Positions 1 to 6,887 are shown, counted from the first letter of the stretch. The stretch is DNA of 8,952 nt from an uncultured beta proteobacterium (GCA_903870955.1 CAIQEX010000557.1:1-8952), one strand, 5' to 3'. The notes: generated by a model not told the origin, from the letters alone. Program-made: numbers and translations.

Positions 1-12
1 ATTTGCTTTGGC

Positions 13-1167
13 CTAACGCTGACTCACCCTGGCCAATATACGCAGGTCTGGTCCGACCATGGTGGTGGACTGGAATGTCAGCGGCAGCGCCTGGGAAAGC
101 TCGGTTAGTGGCCCAAAGTTGGCCATGTCGGCACCTTGCCCCATGAGTTTGGGGGCCAGGTAGACCAAAAACTCATCGACCAAGCCTTCGCGCACCAGCG
201 AACCGTTGAGCTTGTGACCGGCCTCCACATGCAATTCGTTGATCTCACGCTGGCCGAGGTCGCGCAGGAGGGCGGTCAAGTCCACCTTGCCGGTGGGACG
301 ACCGTCCGCATGGAGTCCGGGCAGGTAAATCACGGTGGCACCCTGGGCGGTCAAAGCGCCGGTTTTGGCCGCGTCTTCGGTCGCAGCATAGATAAACAAC
401 TTGCGACCCGGCACAAAAATGGGTGAGTCCAGTGGGGTTTCCAGCTGGCTGTCGACCACCACCAGATGCGGTTGGCGTGGTGTCTCGACCAAGCGCACGT
501 CCAGCCTCGGCCTGTCGCTCAGTACCGTGCCAATGCCGGTGAGGATGGCGCAGGCCCGCGCGCGCCACGCGTGGCCATCGGCACGCGCTTCTGGCCCCGT
601 TATCCATTGGCTGACGCCGTTGGGCAAGGCCGTTTTGCCGTCCAGCGAGGCGGCGATTTTCATGCGCACCCAGGGCGTCTTGCGCACCATGCGGCTGAAA
701 AATCCGATATTGAGCTCACGCGATTCAATCGGCAGCGGGTCTGTCGGGTCCAGAACGGTGACCTCTATACCGGCCGCCCGCAGTCGCGCAAAACCCTGGC
801 CTGCAACCAGCGGGTTGGGGTCGGTATTGGTGGCAACCACCTTGGCAATGCCGGCGGCAATCAGCGCATCGCAGCAGGGTCCGGTGCGGCCGTGGTGGGA
901 GCAAGGCTCCAGCGTGACGTAAGCCGTGGCGCCTTGCACGCGGTTGCCACGTGCCGCGGCATCGCGAAGGGCCATCACCTCGGCGTGCGGACCACCGGCT
1001 TGCTGGGTATGGCCCCGGCCCAATTCAGTGCCGTCGGGGGCGATCAGCACGCAGCCGACAGCAGGGTTGGGTGGCGGTGCCAAGCGGCCTTGGGTGGCCA
1101 ACTGCAAGGCGATTGACAAATGCTCTTCAGCTGCACTGCGTTCGTCGCCATGTACCAGGGTGCTCAT
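13..1167 (-). CDS. ribD: Bifunctional riboflavin biosynthesis protein RibD (deaminase/reductase)
   Basis: RibD catalyses two successive cytosolic steps of riboflavin synthesis: deamination of the pyrimidine made from GTP, then NADPH-dependent reduction of its ribosyl group. The 384 residues are full length for the family. The N-terminal deaminase domain (about 12-145) carries the zinc site: His61-Ala-Glu63, then PCSHHGRTGPC with Cys89 and Cys98 as the metal cysteines. The usual second Pro of GRTPPC is Gly here. The reductase domain (about 165-380) shows MKIAASLDGKTA, SQWITGPEAR, GIGTVLSDRPRLDVR and VEAGHKLNGSLVREGLVDE; the last usually reads VEAGP, with His here. The ATG at 1167 has only a weak ribosome site (GAAAG, 7 bases before it) and no better in-frame start exists. 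It lies 45 bases after the TonB-like gene on the same strand, so read-through from the pilus operon is possible. No FMN riboswitch fits in that gap. Identification is very secure. Confidence 0.97.
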   Translation of the reverse strand: MSTLVHGDERSAAEEHLSIALQLATQGRLAPPPNPAVGCVLIAPDGTELGRGHTQQAGGPHAEVMALRDAAARGNRVQGATAYVTLEPCSHHGRTGPCCDALIAAGIAKVVATNTDPNPLVAGQGFARLRAAGIEVTVLDPTDPLPIESRELNIGFFSRMVRKTPWVRMKIAASLDGKTALPNGVSQWITGPEARADGHAWRARACAILTGIGTVLSDRPRLDVRLVETPRQPHLVVVDSQLETPLDSPIFVPGRKLFIYAATEDAAKTGALTAQGATVIYLPGLHADGRPTGKVDLTALLRDLGQREINELHVEAGHKLNGSLVREGLVDEFLVYLAPKLMGQGADMANFGPLTELSQALPLTFQSTTMVGPDLRILARVSQR

Positions 1168-1185
1168 CCATTCGCTTTCAATTAA

Positions 1186-1198
1186 GTCCGACTCGGAC
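1186..1198. repeat. Perfect inverted repeat in front of ribD
   Basis: The gap between the TonB-like gene and ribD contains GTCCGA-C-TCGGAC on the plus strand, a perfect 6+1+6 palindrome (about 5 base pairs plus a 3-base loop if folded as RNA). On the coding strand it is followed by TTAATT, not a real run of T, so it is at best a poor intrinsic terminator. It could equally be an operator or a short stabilising hairpin. It ends 18 bases before the ribD start codon. A chance palindrome of this size is not excluded. Confidence 0.4.
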
Positions 1199-1212
1199 CG
1201 GCTCGTCTGATA

Positions 1213-1776
1213 TTACTCGTAGCGCGTTTCGATGCGCCGGATGCTGTTGACCGGCAAACCCTGAACCATTGCCGGAGTAAAGCTCGCCGCACTAAACACC
1301 GCCGCAACGGCATCCGAATAGTCGCTGGGTAAATCAGACTTCTCGATTTCCGTATGCACTACCTTGCCCGACCCATTGATCCAAAGCTTGAGTGTCATGG
1401 TGCCCGGCGCGCTCGGCGCATAGGCATCGGCAACTGTCAGGTCGATAAAACCTAGTGGTGCTGCCGGTGCCGTGACCTGATCTGACTCCAGATACTGGTC
1501 CAGCGCCACAGGTTCGGCCATTACCGATTCGTCACTTTGAGTTTGAGATTCTGATGAATCTGCAACTTTCTCAGCCACTAATGAATGGCTTGATTCATCT
1601 GAAACAGGTTTGAGATCAGCCGCAACGCGGGTTTGGATATGGCTTTGTCGATAAACCGAAAAATGCAAATTTTTCTCAAGCCGTATTGCCCTGTCCGTGG
1701 TCTGGACAAGCACCATACCACCCAGATGTAACAGTACCGAGGCGATACTGGCAACCGCCAAAGGACTGATTTTCAA
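1213..1776 (-). CDS. Small TonB-family (energy transducer-like) inner-membrane protein
   Basis: A 187-residue protein with one N-terminal membrane segment (about 7-25) and a periplasmic C-terminal domain. Residues 126-186 follow the TonB C-terminal pattern: GTMTLKLWINGSGKVVHTEI, an amphipathic helix, then FTPAMVQGLPVNSIRRIE (the FxPAxxxGxPV core). The membrane helix has Ser13-x-x-x-His17, matching the SxxxH signature by which TonB engages ExbB/ExbD. The linker (about 30-120) is acidic and Ser-rich (SDESSHSLVAEK, DSSESQTQSDES) instead of Pro/Lys-rich, and is shorter than in classical TonB. The start is a TTG at 1776: this is the only start that keeps the whole membrane helix without using CTG, since the next ATG (residue 21) falls inside it. 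No clear Shine-Dalgarno precedes it. It begins 36 bases after pilY1 stops, so it is probably co-transcribed. The partner receptor is unknown; a pilus-related role rests only on position. Confidence 0.8.
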   Translation of the reverse strand: MKISPLAVASIASVLLHLGGMVLVQTTDRAIRLEKNLHFSVYRQSHIQTRVAADLKPVSDESSHSLVAEKVADSSESQTQSDESVMAEPVALDQYLESDQVTAPAAPLGFIDLTVADAYAPSAPGTMTLKLWINGSGKVVHTEIEKSDLPSDYSDAVAAVFSAASFTPAMVQGLPVNSIRRIETRYE

Positions 1777-1787
1777 GGTGGTATGGG

Positions 1788-1807
1788 TTCTCAGGAGATT
1801 CTCAGGA
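1788..1807. repeat. Short direct repeat in the pilY1 / TonB-like gap
   Basis: The plus-strand 9-mer TTCTCAGGA occurs at 1788-1796 and again at 1799-1807, a period of 11 bases, about one helical turn. It fills most of the 36-base gap upstream of the TTG start. Two same-face copies would suit a regulator, but the gap is too short to hold a complete promoter as well, and chance or a small duplication is possible. Confidence 0.4.
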
Positions 1808-1812
1808 ACGCA

Positions 1813-4800
1813 TTAATTCAATACCCGCCAGGAAGTTCGGCGAGCCGTCTTGCTGGCTGAATAGGGTTGCGCGCCGACCACAGTGTCTACCCCTCCTTTG
1901 GCTGTAGTCACCACTGTCGCTACATTCTTTGTGGTTAGTTGAACGTTGGTCATACCCACAATGAGTGTGTTGCCCAGCGACACTGCCAAGGCTGCATCCG
2001 GCGCAGTACTCAGTGCTGAACCCGTGGCAATATCCAGTTTGTAGAGCCACGAAGTACCGCCCGCATTACAGGTGTCGCTGTTAGGTACGTTAGTTCCTAC
2101 GTACAGAGCGTTCAACACGATTTGCGGGTTGATGTTTACCCGCTCGCCGCTATTAATAAGGTCCAGATACCAGCCAATACCCGTGGTCCAGTTCACAGGA
2201 TAGGCGGTGCCCTTAATGATGTCGGTATTGGCGGAACTGGTTGCCGCTGATGCCGTTTGAACCACCATAGCCGGGCTCGTTGCAGAGCGCACATCGCCCA
2301 AACCAACGGTATCCCATTTGTCCTTGAGTGCATAAATCGTCTGCTTACTGGTATTGCCCAAATCAGACGTTCCGAGATATTCCCCGGTACCCACATAAAT
2401 AACTTTGTACTTCAACCCGTTGTAGTTGACTTCGGTTAGCGCAGGTTTTGAAGTAATCGGTTGCACCGTGGAACCAACCTTTAACTGTGCCAATTGCATG
2501 CCACTCAAATAGGGTTTTACAAAACTATTGATGTCAAACCGCCATACATTGCCCAATAGATCACCGCCGTAAACCACTTGTGTGGTGTTATCCAAGTCGG
2601 ACACCACATAATTGTTGATTTTGCCCAAGCCGCTGGGTGTCGTCGATGTTCCGGCGGGGGAGCCATTGATATTGGTATCCAGCTTCAGTATTTTGGCGCC
2701 CGTGTTGGCATCAAGCACATAGAGGTGACCATTGCCATCGCCCGAACCCACATTGTTGTAGCCTGAGGAGAACATCACGACCCAGGTTCCATCCTGCATT
2801 TTGGTAATGATCGGGTTGCCAAAAGTTAAACCCAAATCGGTTTCAGAATATTCCCACAGGAGTTGCGGGCTGTCCGGGTTTGTGATGTCCAAAGCATAGT
2901 AGCCGCGCCCACCCGAATTTAAGCCACCGATCAGAATGGTCTTCCAGGCCGAATTCACATAAATATCACCCGCAACAGGCGAACCGTCGACCAGGAATAC
3001 GTGGTTATCTGCATAGTTCACGTCAGCCAACTGGTACATATTGGGCATAACAAAAGACGGAATATAGGCCCATTTTTCCGCACCCGTAATTCTGTCAAAA
3101 GCATGCAACATGCCATCGTTTGCTGCTGCATAGACTACTGCGGTGCGGCTTGTGGTCTTGTAAGTTGCATAGTCATGTTCTGTGTATTTGAACGAGGGTT
3201 GTCCAACGAACAGCGGTGATGCATCAATAATGTCGCCCAAGATAAAAGCACGCGCTCTGTACACATTGTCATTGGCGTAGGTATTTTCGCCTCGCAAGTA
3301 GTTGACAAGATTGGCACCGCTGTTTGCCAGGTCCTTATCCGTTTTCAATGCGGTGATGCATTGAGTCGGCGTCGTGGTTGTCCCGCGTACGCCTTTTTTG
3401 GTGCAGAAATTGTCGAAGTTACTATTAAGTGAATCAGTGGTTAGGTTGGTGTAATTGAAGTCCCTCAAGGCCCCTGATTTTGGATAGTAGATAGTTCTTG
3501 TAGCCGGGGCCTTGGCTTGGAGTACATCCTTGGCAGACCAACTCGCTGCTGATGCGCCATTGGCTTTTGTTACGACGGCACCTGTCGCAGGGTCAATTTT
3601 GTAGGAAAGAACGTCCCCATACCAATCGGCTGAGGTGTACTGCGCCACGTAAATATCATTGTCGCCCTGCACTGGTTGCAAGGTACTGGTGGCAGCCGCT
3701 GAGGCCGAACCCGTAATTGCGTCAATCGACTGCAGTGTGGTGCGCAAACTATTGATCAATGATTTTGGATCAGATGCGCTAAAGTACTGACCGCGCCCAT
3801 TGACGGCTGCATGCCACAGGTCGTCGATATTGACCGCATTCTTTCCGTCGCCTGGAATAGGCCAGTTTTTGGTGCCCTGAACAATATCAATATAGTCGCC
3901 CGAACTCTGGCTTAAATAGTTGTTGTCAAACTTGAGCGTCCCGCTATTGCCAAGACCCAGCGTAAACGTGGTCATATGCTGATATTTGGCGTTGTCTCGT
4001 GCAGAAGGAGAGACCGATACATTGTCGGTGCAAACATCCGTACCGAGGGCTCCCGTGCAGTTGTTCAGCGCACTGTTTCGAAGGTCGGTTGCGTAGTAAT
4101 ACATGGCTACGTCGGCCAGGGAATCGCTGGAGCCACCGGACGTCACATTGGATGGCGTATTTGTCGTAACTGTGCCCTGGGTTGCCGGGCTTGTGGGTAT
4201 ACCTGCATAGGGCGTGCCGGCCGCACCATAGACTTCGCTAGGCGTACCGGACACTGCCGGCCCCGTCTGCATAGGAGCTGGTGTACTTGAGACCTGTGTC
4301 GTGTTTGCCGAAGGCACTGACGTAGCACAACCGGTGGTAGGAGTTCCATTGGTCCAGGTGATACTCAGCGTTCCAGGGTTAACTGGAGTTGTATTGACGC
4401 TGCTGGGTGTGCCGTGGTTCACCAGGACAACCGGCGTTGTACTGACAATGCTGGGAGTTCCGGCAACAGTTTTATCCGATGTATTGATACCATTAACATT
4501 GATAATGGTTTGTGTGTAGGGAATGACAGTTGTTGTCGTGACGCTGCTGCTTGAAGTATCCACCTCAGTAATGGTGGTAAGGAAGGTTGTCACGGCAGTT
4601 TGGGTACCTACACCGGTTTGTGGGGTCGTGGTTAATGTTCCTTCACCAGGATTGGTGCAACCACCCACCTTATAAGAAACTCCTCCCGTAGTCGAATTGG
4701 ATGCCGGTCGGCTAGGCAATTGATAGGTGAACCTCGTCGAGCTTGACCGGGTAATTGTAAATGTCCCGTTATAAGCGGCTGGCACAGCATTCTTTATTGT

Positions 4801-6192
4801 TATGGAATCCCCTGTGACAAAGGGGTTGTTACCACTCGTTGTTACGGTGACAGTGCAAGGGAGACTGCCGCCGCCACACCTTGAAATGCCCGAATTGTTG
4901 AAGGCAGTCGTGGCACCGAGCGCAGAATAACTATTTTGTGTCCAAGTGCTATTGGTAGTAACCGACTCGGTCTTGGTCGTATTAATGGTTGTACGTGTTA
5001 TGGGTGTATCCGTAATCATCGTCTTAACCTCAGTGGTATCCCAGGTCTTAACCGTTGTCGTGGTATTGGACGTGCCATCAAACATGGGGCGCAGAGTGCC
5101 GGTGCCGTCCTGTTGCCCTACCTTGGTGCTGTTATTCAGCTGGTAAGGGCCATAATAGGGTGATGTGGTGGATTCAGAACCTGTATTCCAGTAGCCGTCC
5201 GTAGACAAAATGGTGAAATTCTTCTGACATGAGTATTGAATCGGATCTGTCTTCTGGCCATTGGCTTTGAAAGCATAAAACTGCCCCGCCAGTGACAGTG
5301 CACCCCGCAATGGGGTCGAGGGAGAGGCATTGGTAATGTACAAGTCGGCGTAAAACGCTTCTTTCTGGCTCGGCACTGTAGGGGTGCTGGCATCACGTAC
5401 GCTGCTGAATTCTTTGGGCTCCAGAAAATAGGTTCCCGATGACGTGTGCTTTACCGTGGGGTTGGTGCTCCGGTTGTTGATGACCGTAAAGCCGACACGA
5501 TACTTGGCATCCACGTCAGCAAACGCCAACCCCACCGAGGTTTTCATCATCAATAGCCGGGTATGGTAATAGGAATACCAATTGGCGTAATTTTGTTGCT
5601 GCGCGGAGTTGAGTGTGGTGACGTCTACCAGCGTAAATACGCCGCTTCCCGGACTAACACCTATTTTGCTGGTGCATTCTTTATAAAAAGTCGTGGTCTT
5701 GTCCAATTTGTCCGTGGCGCTGTAAACATAATTAACTTTGGTCTGACTACCGCTGTAGACGTAATAGTAATTGTTAGCATAAACATTGTTATCAGGACTC
5801 ACGGTGAGGTCGGTCAAGCTACTCTTGGCGTTGTAGCCATCGGACAATGCTTTGGGGTAGGTTGCCGCCGGAAAGGACGAGCCATCGTAGTTCAGCGGGG
5901 TGGGGTATGTAATAGACGGGTCATAGGCAACACCATTGCACTGTGAAGCCCGATAACCATAACTGGTCGTGTTGGTAGGGGAGTCATCGGGAAGATAATC
6001 ACTGTCCATACTTCCTGAATCATCAAGTATGAACATGATGTTGGAGTGCACGCTGCTACTCGATGAGGTGAACAACGGTGCATTGGCAATATCGGTAATA
6101 GCCGATATTGCATTGGGCGATGCCAACATCAGCATCGTAAGTGCTAGAGCGGCAGAAAACTTTCTGCCTTCTATAAACGAATGGGATGACAT
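1813..6192 (-). CDS. pilY1: Type IV pilus tip adhesin / assembly factor PilY1 (PilC family)
   Basis: PilY1 is exported, sits on the minor-pilin complex at the pilus tip and promotes pilus assembly, adhesion and surface sensing. The 1459 residues begin with a signal peptide (about 1-31, ending NAISA). A VWA domain starts near residue 50; its MIDAS metal motif is Asp57-x-Ser59-x-Ser61 in FILDDSGSM. It continues to ILSTDGYWN (about 328-336), is interrupted by a Thr/Ser/Pro-rich insert (about 340-690), and resumes with SLADVAMYYYATDLRN (691-706), HMTTFTLGLG (739-748) and DDLWHAAVNGRGQYFSA (790-806). The PilC-type beta-propeller fills about 840-1440, with DGMLHAFD, HVFLVDGSPVAGD, GGLNSGGRGYYALDI and YGGDLLGNVWRFD (1208-1220). 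The protein ends with the family hallmark RRTSW. The usual Asp-rich calcium loop before YGGDLLGN is shortened, and no RGD integrin motif is present. The ATG at 6192 has AGGAG 9 bases upstream, 22 bases after pilX. Confidence 0.96.
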   Translation of the reverse strand: MSSHSFIEGRKFSAALALTMLMLASPNAISAITDIANAPLFTSSSSSVHSNIMFILDDSGSMDSDYLPDDSPTNTTSYGYRASQCNGVAYDPSITYPTPLNYDGSSFPAATYPKALSDGYNAKSSLTDLTVSPDNNVYANNYYYVYSGSQTKVNYVYSATDKLDKTTTFYKECTSKIGVSPGSGVFTLVDVTTLNSAQQQNYANWYSYYHTRLLMMKTSVGLAFADVDAKYRVGFTVINNRSTNPTVKHTSSGTYFLEPKEFSSVRDASTPTVPSQKEAFYADLYITNASPSTPLRGALSLAGQFYAFKANGQKTDPIQYSCQKNFTILSTDGYWNTGSESTTSPYYGPYQLNNSTKVGQQDGTGTLRPMFDGTSNTTTTVKTWDTTEVKTMITDTPITRTTINTTKTESVTTNSTWTQNSYSALGATTAFNNSGISRCGGGSLPCTVTVTTSGNNPFVTGDSITIKNAVPAAYNGTFTITRSSSTRFTYQLPSRPASNSTTGGVSYKVGGCTNPGEGTLTTTPQTGVGTQTAVTTFLTTITEVDTSSSSVTTTTVIPYTQTIINVNGINTSDKTVAGTPSIVSTTPVVLVNHGTPSSVNTTPVNPGTLSITWTNGTPTTGCATSVPSANTTQVSSTPAPMQTGPAVSGTPSEVYGAAGTPYAGIPTSPATQGTVTTNTPSNVTSGGSSDSLADVAMYYYATDLRNSALNNCTGALGTDVCTDNVSVSPSARDNAKYQHMTTFTLGLGNSGTLKFDNNYLSQSSGDYIDIVQGTKNWPIPGDGKNAVNIDDLWHAAVNGRGQYFSASDPKSLINSLRTTLQSIDAITGSASAAATSTLQPVQGDNDIYVAQYTSADWYGDVLSYKIDPATGAVVTKANGASAASWSAKDVLQAKAPATRTIYYPKSGALRDFNYTNLTTDSLNSNFDNFCTKKGVRGTTTTPTQCITALKTDKDLANSGANLVNYLRGENTYANDNVYRARAFILGDIIDASPLFVGQPSFKYTEHDYATYKTTSRTAVVYAAANDGMLHAFDRITGAEKWAYIPSFVMPNMYQLADVNYADNHVFLVDGSPVAGDIYVNSAWKTILIGGLNSGGRGYYALDITNPDSPQLLWEYSETDLGLTFGNPIITKMQDGTWVVMFSSGYNNVGSGDGNGHLYVLDANTGAKILKLDTNINGSPAGTSTTPSGLGKINNYVVSDLDNTTQVVYGGDLLGNVWRFDINSFVKPYLSGMQLAQLKVGSTVQPITSKPALTEVNYNGLKYKVIYVGTGEYLGTSDLGNTSKQTIYALKDKWDTVGLGDVRSATSPAMVVQTASAATSSANTDIIKGTAYPVNWTTGIGWYLDLINSGERVNINPQIVLNALYVGTNVPNSDTCNAGGTSWLYKLDIATGSALSTAPDAALAVSLGNTLIVGMTNVQLTTKNVATVVTTAKGGVDTVVGAQPYSASKTARRTSWRVLN
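4123..5076 (-). other. Thr/Ser/Pro-rich insert splitting the PilY1 VWA domain
   Basis: Encodes about residues 373-690 of PilY1, between two halves of the VWA domain. The first part is dominated by Thr (TWDTTEVKTMITDTPITRTT and similar). Residues 436-512 look like a small beta-sandwich: Cys439 and Cys446, then GDSITIKNAVPAAYNGTFTI and a closing strand ending at Cys512. The rest is a Thr/Pro/Val linker with four (G/N)TPSxV motifs at 578, 594, 649 and 678. Such low-complexity segments are typical of extracellular stalks; its role here is inferred. Confidence 0.65.
4366..4461 (-). repeat. Degenerate 48-base tandem repeat (two units) inside pilY1
   Basis: Two adjacent units encode GTPSIVSTTPVVLVNH (residues 578-593) and GTPSSVNTTPVNPGTL (594-609). 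The DNA is also similar: GGAGTTGTATTGACGCTGCT near 4385 aligns with GGCGTTGTACTGACAATGCT near 4433, an offset of exactly 48 bases (16 codons). This points to an internal duplication followed by divergence, and the frame is preserved. Confidence 0.6.
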
Positions 6193-6201
6193 TTTTAATA
6201 T

Positions 6202-6206
6202 CTCCT
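6202..6206 (-). promoter_or_regulatory. Ribosome binding site of pilY1
   Basis: AGGAG on the coding strand lies 9 bases before the pilY1 ATG, within the 22-base gap after the pilX stop codon. It fixes the pilY1 start at 6192. Confidence 0.8.
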
Positions 6207-6214
6207 GTATCGGG

Positions 6215-6877
6215 TTAAAAATGAACCATGGTTTCGGTGTAGCTCACCGTATTCCTGGGGCCAGTGGTGCGCACAATAATGCGGTAATAGGGTCCTGCCA
6301 CGGCTGAACTAATCCGTCCACCCGAAGTCAGCTCACCCCGGTCGTTGGCGGAGGCAGCGCCAGTCGTCCCAGGAGACATGCAAGCATTACCCACGCCCAC
6401 CGGAAGTGCAGCCTGACAAAGACGGGTGATAACCCATTGAACGTTATTGCCATTGATGGTCAGTGCACTTGCATTGGCGGCCGTAGGGTAGGGGAGAATG
6501 CTGCACCCCACATAAGTTCCGGACTTGCTGCTGGAACAATTCGTTCCATCCCAGTTTGCCAGCATTAATTGTTTGGCTGGCGTCGTGTTATTGCCCGTCG
6601 GGTCAAAGTTGTCGAGGCTGGAAGCGTAATATCCATTGGCGGTGTCATCGTTGTCCAGACTGGCCTGACTAGCAAGCCAGGCAATTGCCCGCTCGGCACC
6701 GCGTGAACCCGCTTCGGTGGCATCCTGTTTGAATGCGTAATTTCCAATAATCAGGGTTCCGGTGTCAATTGACCTTACCAGTGCCACTGCGGTAATGGAA
6801 AGGATCAGTAGCGCAATCAGCGCGATCAGCATCGATAAACCACGCTGATTTTTGGGAGTATTAGATTGGAATCGCAT
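6215..6877 (-). CDS. pilX: Minor type IV pilin PilX
   Basis: PilX is a minor pilin of the tip priming complex that starts pilus polymerisation and helps display PilY1. The protein is 220 residues. Its 13-residue leader ends in QRG, and the prepilin peptidase cuts before LSMLIALIALLILS, the hydrophobic helix that anchors it in the inner membrane. Mature position 5 is Ile, not Glu; lack of Glu5 is usual in the PilX/GspK class. The following IIGNYAFKQDATEAGSRGAE (about 43-62) is the typical betaproteobacterial PilX helix, and the C-terminal RTTGPRNTVSYTETMV fits the same group. Two cysteine pairs may form disulfides (NCSSSKSGTYVGC and LCQAALPVGVGNAC). The reading frame is open up to 6946, but the start at 6877 is preferred: it overlaps the pilW stop as TAATG, has GGAG 6 bases before it and leaves a normal leader. 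Confidence 0.92.
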   Translation of the reverse strand: MRFQSNTPKNQRGLSMLIALIALLILSITAVALVRSIDTGTLIIGNYAFKQDATEAGSRGAERAIAWLASQASLDNDDTANGYYASSLDNFDPTGNNTTPAKQLMLANWDGTNCSSSKSGTYVGCSILPYPTAANASALTINGNNVQWVITRLCQAALPVGVGNACMSPGTTGAASANDRGELTSGGRISSAVAGPYYRIIVRTTGPRNTVSYTETMVHF

Positions 6878-6887
6878 TATTGACTCC
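6875..6887 (-). promoter_or_regulatory. Stop/start overlap with ribosome site, pilW-pilX
   Basis: The coding strand reads GGAG, six bases, then the pilW TAA sharing its last A with the pilX ATG (TAATG). This arrangement supports translational coupling of pilW and pilX and decides the pilX start. Confidence 0.8.

Noticed and set aside
401..1116. Long plus-strand open frames opposite ribD
   Set aside because: They are antisense to a clearly conserved RibD, have no recognisable domains and reflect the high GC content.
1168..1212. Intrinsic terminator or FMN riboswitch before ribD
   Set aside because: The stem is only 5-6 base pairs and is followed by TTAATT, not a T run; 45 bases is too short for an FMN riboswitch.
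1213..1776. A pilE-type pilin after pilY1
   Set aside because: There is no prepilin cleavage site (G followed by FTLIE-like sequence); the membrane helix and C-terminus fit TonB.
4366..4461. CRISPR-like array
   Set aside because: The repeats are degenerate, adjacent without spacers, in frame with pilY1 and encode a Thr/Pro stalk.
5563..5946. Plus-strand open frame of 127 residues opposite pilY1
   Set aside because: It is antisense to the conserved N-terminal part of PilY1 and has no supporting ribosome site or family features.
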